In this document: positions 59,122-64,000 of the stretch, piece after piece
Layout of the letters: each line of letters begins with the position of its first letter
Numbering within the stretch: the first letter of the stretch is position 1
Assembly: GCA_032358165.1 (NCBI GenBank)
Contig: JAALGY010000061.1
Location: 496,001 to 560,000 of the forward strand
Direction of reading: 5' to 3'
Length of the DNA: 64,000 bases
Source of the DNA: Diplosphaera chodatii
Taxonomy: Eukaryota; Chlorophyta; Trebouxiophyceae; Prasiolales; Stichococcaceae
Notes under the pieces: generated by a model
Databases searched by the model: none
Seen by the model: the letters and a program-made list of their open reading frames with translations, nothing else
What the model was told of the DNA's origin: nothing
Program-made: the position numbers and the translations under genes

Positions 59122-62100
59122 TCAAATGATGAAAGACGAATTGACGTTGCGGTCGCTGCAGCTGAGGCATGGGTTCTGGCTGTAGCCGCCGGCTGCCAGG
59201 AAATGACGCACCTGCACAGGAAAACAACGCAACAGTGTATGATCCGAAGTCCACCGCACTATAGTACATGCATTCTGGTGCAGTCGCAGTGACACTGCAC
59301 CGATCTGCAGCAAGGCACATACGACAGTGCCTGGGCTGGATAAGTCACTGCGGCAGGCGAGTTGCCCTGCAGGGTGGTACATGTGTATGCCTGGGAGCCA
59401 ACCGCTCAGTACGGCACTCACATTCGTCACAACTTCGCCATTGGTCATTGGCCGCCCTGTGGTGTTATTTTTCACGGTAGTTGTCAGGGCGTTCGTCAGA
59501 GCCCCAAATGCCTGCGTGTCAGGAGCGTCACATGTGACGCAGGCACCTCCCGGCATGCATCACGCAGTGCACATGCCTTCGTACGCGTGACAACCCTTTA
59601 CCCTGTTCCTACTGATGCACACGAATGTTTTGCCTTGGCAGCCCAGCAGTAAGAAACATGCGCCTGATACATGTGATGGTGAACCCACACGAATTGGGTT
59701 GGTCATGTGGTGTTCAGTGCTGCGCTGAGCTCTGCCTCCGCTTGCGGGGACCATCGATTGTGTGCCCACCTGCGACTTGTCGCCAGAGGGGCAGGCGTCC
59801 GCGGACGTCTCCTGGTCTCGGCACCCGCTGACGAGGCAGCCCCACTCGCGGGTGCGCATCGCCGCGCTCGGGTCGTTGACCGGGGCGCCGCCCTGCAGCA
59901 GGCTTCAGGCCTGAGCGCCCTTTCCCACACTCGCACTGTGCAGCGAAGCCGCTGAAGGCGCAGCTTGCAGCTTGCACGCCAGAGCATCACAGCTGCTGCT
60001 ACCCCAGAAAGACAGATGCTTACAGCATGTTCATGCTCGCAAACTCAGAATGGCAACCAAACACAAGATGGGCCAACACCATGTCATGGCATCCGCAACA
60101 CTTGCAACCAGGAATTCTGTGCTGAGTGAGCAGCCTGGCCTGCTGCAGCTGGTGTCACGATGCAATGTTCACTGAGTCACAAAGCATGCAACTGCCACAA
60201 AGAGCTGGTGTACTCACTGCGCCAACCATGCTCATGCCCCCGCCGCCGCCGCCGCCACCGCCAAGCATGCTGCCAAGCATGCCGCCCAGGCCGCCGCCGC
60301 CGCTGCTGCCAAACGTGCTGCCGCCTCCGTAGCCCCCACCTCCGCCGTAGCCGCCGCCCCCGCCGTAGCCGCTGCCCTGCTGCTCGAAGCTGTGCATCAT
60401 GCTGTTGGCAAAGCTCATGAGCTTCTGGCCAGGGGTCTTGTTGGTGGCATCATCACCTGCCCCACAGAAAGGGGCGCCATCAAATTCATGGCGTTTGAGG
60501 AGTCCACATGTACAGCTGCACAGCAGTGTGCATAAGAGCGCTGTAAGAACAGCGTGCATGTCACCTCCCGCATAATGATGAACGTCCTGAAGGTGGTTGC
60601 CAGTGCAGCAATGGGGGTTGGGGTGTGCTGAACAGGAGCCGGCTGGGCCTCGGGGTCGCACCGAACGCCTGCTTCAGGGAGTGGAAGATCTGGTTGTAGG
60701 GGATGTTGCGCCCGCCCAGCATCTGGCTTAGCATGGAGGCGACGTCCTGGTACGGCAGCGAGCGGTTGCTGCCAAAGTCCCGCGCCTGCACGTGCATGGC
60801 CATGGAATGGAAATTGGATTGGACATGGAGATTGTGCGCCTTTCAGCCCAAACCCAAAGGCGCCTGTCAGCATATGCTGACATGATGCCGGCTTTGCCGA
60901 CGGCCAGCCGCCTGAGTCAGAGCTTACGTGGCGTGCTCGCCTGCCTGATGCATGCAGGCTTCGCTGCTGCGCCGTCCGCTTGAGTGCGGCAGTCATGAGG
61001 CCATGCCATTTATGTCAGGCTGCTTAGTCACAGGCACGGGCGCCTACCTCCATGGCACGCCCGATGCTCTCCCGGGAGTAGCCGTACGCCTGGCCGCCGT
61101 CGCCCTCTGGCAGCTCCACGTTCTGGAAGTCCAGCAGCGTGCCCGAGTGGCAGCAGTCTGCGGCGAGGCCGCAGCAGGGTCACTCGACGCACTCGTTCCC
61201 TTGGTGCATCCGGCAGCGCTGCTGCATGCGGTCCACTTCATGACCGCATTTGCCGTTGCAGACTTCACAGGCGGCTGAGCATGCAGTACGCAGAAGGGAA
61301 GCATGAAAGGCACCTGCAATGATGGTGCACTTGACCTCGGGGTGCAACGGCCCCAGGATCTGTGCCATGTCGTCGTCGGTGATCAAATTCTGCGGGAGCA
61401 AGCAAGGCAGGCACCGTCAGGCCTGGGCGTGCAACAGCAGCTCAACGCGTACACCTACAGACACCCTTGGAAGGCAGAATCGGTCCACTCTCACCATGTC
61501 GCAGGGGACGATAGCCTCGTCCATCATGTCGGTCTCCTCCTCGTTCGGATCATGGTCTGTCACGGGCACCTGAGTCGACAGACAGGGGTTTTATCTCAGT
61601 TGACATGGTTGAACCATGCTGGAATCGTGAGCTCCATGGAACTTTGAGCTGCACCTGAGGTTCAATGCTGCAGGACAGCCAGGGCTCGTGTAGATCGTGC
61701 CCATGACTACTGCAGCTGGAGTAGGACAAGCTTCCGAAGCCGCACACCTGTGTGCCGTGCCCAGAGTAGTGGATGAACAGAATGTCGCCCGGCCGCGACT
61801 GCTGCACCAGCTGCGCTACCGCGCGCTGCAGCAGCCAACTGACGGGTGCTCAGCTAGTCGTGACGGCGCAGATCCGTAAATGACATCATCCCATAACACA
61901 CATCAAACGCAGCACGCATCACATGGGCGATCACCAACCTTCATGTTTGCGCCCGTGGGCAGAGGCTGCCGGTCATCTGTCATGACCGTGATGTTCTGCA
62001 GCGCATACACACACATATGTGATGATGGTGACAGCTGACAGTGTGGCAACGACGGTCTGCGCATGCGCATGCGCATGCAGCAAGCTTCGCTGGGGGCGCC

Positions 62101-62229
62101 TACCTGCGGATCGAACTGGTAGGCGTACACCAGCATCTCGTGCACAGCCCGCACATCGTTGATGCAGCCGTGCAGGGCGGACTTGGTGCCGGCGTAGTTG
62201 CAGCCAAACAGTGCAGCGCGCCGGGCCAT
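59122..62229 (-). CDS. Type II metacaspase
   Basis: Eleven exons, all in phase: 62229-62104, 61995-61939, 61825-61748, 61569-61495, 61389-61314, 61157-61048, 60785-60662, 60456-60218, 59892-59770, 59511-59422, 59211-59122; 395 residues. Metacaspases are cysteine proteases cutting after Arg or Lys, usually Ca-dependent, with roles in stress and cell death. The p20 domain starts at residue 1 (MARRAALFGCNYAGTKSALH), so there is no zinc-finger prodomain. The catalytic dyad is H84 in FIHYSGHGTQ and C140 in DCCHSGTLLD. VPCDMNLITDDDM and the linker SNRSLPYQDV are typical of type II. The linker then holds a glycine-rich block of about 50 residues (GYGGGGGYGGGG). The p10 domain has GCLVSGCRDQETSADA and AFGALTNAL and ends DRNVNSSFII. 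Confidence 0.93.
60218..60390 (-). repeat. Glycine-codon repeat in the metacaspase linker
   Basis: On the plus strand this reads as CCGCCGCC and GTAGCC units; on the coding strand it gives GGYGGG and GGML/GSML units between the type II linker and the p10 domain. The reading frame is kept. Confidence 0.8.
62058..62078. repeat. Short GCGCAT repeat in a metacaspase intron
   Basis: Three tandem copies of an alternating purine-pyrimidine GCGCAT unit in the intron between metacaspase exons 1 and 2. Alternating tracts of this kind can adopt Z-form, but no role is implied. Confidence 0.7.
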
Positions 62230-62769
62230 GGTTGTGTATCTGGTTTGGGACCTGCTAGCATAGACTTTACTGAGTGTTGCTGAGTATCAAATCGCAGCTG
62301 CTTGCTGTTTGCTCAGCTCCGCAACCCGCGGGTGAGTGTGTAGACAGCGGCTTCACTGCATGCACCAGCGATCTGCAGCGAAAGAGTGTGTTTGCAAAGC
62401 GTCAGCAGGCGGTCTCGCCGACGTGAAGCAGGACCTAAGATCGGTGCGATTATGAACGTCTTCAAACGGCGATATCGAAGCAGACTTGTGGTGGTGCACC
62501 TTACGCATTGTCGAGTCACGTGAGCGGGCGAGGACCGCATTCAGCCTGCAGCTGAGGGCTTGAGGCCATTGCTGTGCATCATGGCAGACCTACTTCACAG
62601 CATTATCCACCGCCAGCATTGTTCAAAGCCCCTTGATACTGCTGCACCGTCAAAGGGCATGCGCCAGATAAACTAAACCTGGCTGCACTGAATGTGGTTA
62701 GGGTGCCGCATGTCCGCGGCAGCAATCACTGGCACTAGTCGCCATCAGCTCGCCGTGGAACCACCAGCA
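62230..62769. other. Upstream region of the metacaspase
   Basis: About 540 bases between the metacaspase start and the stop of the next gene on the same strand. No exon recognised; probably promoter and the upstream gene's 3' UTR. Confidence 0.4.
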
Positions 62770-63603
62770 TCATTGCAAGACCCTGTCCAGGAGCTTCGCC
62801 GTGTTCCGTCGGTCAACTGCACCAGCACCATGTGCACCTCTTCCATACATTGGCACCACATTGGACCACACTAAGGCGTTGTGATGTAGCATGGTTGGGC
62901 CACTGCCAGGTCTGACAGCGTCCTCGCCAGATGCCACTGGCCAGGCGAGCAGCTGAGCCTTGCCTCATGCCGGCTGTGCACAGCGCGCACCTTCCAAAGC
63001 ATCGACCTTGCTGCTCAGCGCCGCCACCATGCCCTCCAGCTGCTGCAGCCTGTGCAGGAGGTCCGCCGCCTCAGAGGCGCTGTGCTGCCTGTCGCCTGCC
63101 CGTGGGCTGCTGTCTCCGCGCCTCGCGCTGCCAGGCACCACGTTGGCGTGAAGCGGCCCTGGGGTACTGTCCTGTTGCAATGCATGGTTTGCTCAGCGCC
63201 GCCAGCCCTGGGTCTCGTGTCTTCCAGCCAAGCACCGAGAGCATGGCAGAGGCATCGACAGAGGTACCTGTTTGCTGGTGACGAGGTCTGCCGTCAGTTG
63301 CGGGCCCAGGTCTCTGGCTCGAGGCGATGGCAGACTGGCCTGCAATGCACAGCTCAAGCTTCAGGTGGTTCCCGAAGTACGGAAGCCCATGCGCACCAGA
63401 GGCTGACTGCCAGGAAGCTGCTGCTCGCAGTGGGCGTGGTGTTGCCACCAGCGCTTAAGCAGACCACGTCATGCCGTTGCAACACGCAGCACCTGGAAGA
63501 TGAGCAACAGGAGAAGGCAGACCCCCAGCATGCCGCCTGCCCGCAGCAGCTCATCTCTGCTGAAGCGCGGCGGATGGTGTTGCTCATGGGTGCTGAATGC
63601 CAT
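62770..63603 (-). CDS. Small single-pass membrane protein with coiled coil, function unknown
   Basis: Clear parts: a first exon 63603-63493 with MAFSTHEQHHPPRFSRDELL and a membrane helix (GGMLGVCLLLLLIFQ), and a last exon 62816-62770 encoding VDRRNTAKLLDRVLQ and a stop. The exon ending at 62991 encodes a leucine-heptad segment, AADLLHRLQQLEGMVAALSS followed by KVDALE, likely a coiled coil. A middle exon near 63350-63270 is possible; with an acceptor at about 63090 the phases agree, but I am not sure of these two boundaries. No family is recognised. The short cytosolic N-terminus, one helix and coiled coil would suit a tethering or SNARE-like organelle membrane protein, which is only a guess. 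Confidence 0.5.
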
Positions 63604-64000
63604 TGCCGCTGACTAGGCTGCTGCTGCACCGCTGCGACAGCTGACCAAAGCATACACACTGCAATGTATGAGCTCCGACGGGCAGCTCTCTGGTTACAGA
63701 CGCTTCTACTTCTGCATTACACACCTCTCGCCTAGGATCAGGCTGTTCGCAACATCAGCAACATGCAGGGATCCGGTGGTGCCAACCAACCTGAACACCG
63801 GCAAACGACGACTACTCAATATACAAGCTACACTGTGGGCACTTGTATATATGCACAGTGATCCTAATCGGAATGAGCGCGCGAGTGCTGCAGATGGAAG
63901 TTGAAATTGAAGTTGCTGCAGATGGATGTCAAGTCCTGAATGCATGCATGATTCTCTCTCCAGAACTGACTGCATTGTTGCATGAGTATTGTGCATAGAT
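63604..64000. other. Right edge, upstream of the small membrane protein gene
   Basis: About 400 AT-richer bases with no exon recognised. Likely promoter or intergenic sequence continuing outside the window. Confidence 0.35.

Noticed and set aside
60218..60662. A truncated metacaspase lacking p10
   Set aside because: The p10 motifs GCLVSGCRDQETSADA and AFGALTNAL are present in exons further down (59892-59122) and join in phase.
1..64000. CRISPR arrays, tRNA or rRNA genes, bacterial operons
   Set aside because: No regularly spaced identical repeats, cloverleaf genes or rRNA cores were seen, and gene structure is that of a eukaryotic nucleus.

Overview
The window is nuclear DNA of a green alga (Chlorophyta). 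A Trebouxiophyte such as a Chlorella or Coccomyxa relative seems most likely, but the sequence does not fix the genus. The evidence is GC-rich exons split by many short introns (mostly GTGAGC/GTGCGC donors and TGCAG acceptors), plant-type proteins (a TenA-HAD protein of the plant TH2 type, a type II metacaspase, a GH35 beta-galactosidase) and SPPP-rich extracellular proteins as in algal cell walls. I rebuilt gene models by reading splice sites and checking that reading phase is kept across each junction. Where this holds for every exon I say so; otherwise boundaries are approximate.

Layout. 1-7303 (minus): a thiamin gene that appears to fuse TenA, a HAD phosphatase and the ThiD kinase in one protein; it runs off the left edge, where a ThiE domain may follow. 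7907-9585 (plus): ThiM, hydroxyethylthiazole kinase, divergent from the fusion, so thiamin salvage functions sit head to head. 9884-12422 (minus): MnmA/TRMU tRNA 2-thiouridylase. 13424-16233 (plus): a disordered protein of unknown role with an exon-borne SPGLL/AELAAL repeat. 16909-20646 and 21875-24860 (minus): two tandem GT92-type glycosyltransferases. 26132-27579 (minus): CHMP1, an ESCRT-III subunit. 28203-29273 (plus): a small TPR-like protein. 29618-34492 (minus): GH35 beta-galactosidase with an N-terminal membrane anchor. 34839-37191 (plus): an mTERF-like protein. 37425-39160 (minus): ribosomal protein eS19.

40013-57819 (plus) is the most unusual part. Two tandem paralogues (40013-44406 and 45880-50174) each encode a signal peptide, cysteine-rich ephrin-receptor-like repeats, an SPPP proline-rich stalk, a short cysteine module and then a Hint/Hog (Hedgehog C-terminal autoprocessing) domain with the catalytic Cys and TxxH motif in place. 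Fourteen of sixteen exon lengths are identical between them. A third gene (52695-57819) has related cysteine-rich repeats, a beta-rich region and a long SPPP tail but no Hog domain. Together they suggest a family of secreted, self-cleaving matrix or cell-surface proteins.

59122-62229 (minus): a type II metacaspase with a glycine-rich insertion. 62770-63603 (minus): a small single-pass membrane protein with a coiled coil. No tRNA, rRNA, CRISPR array or intact transposon was recognised.
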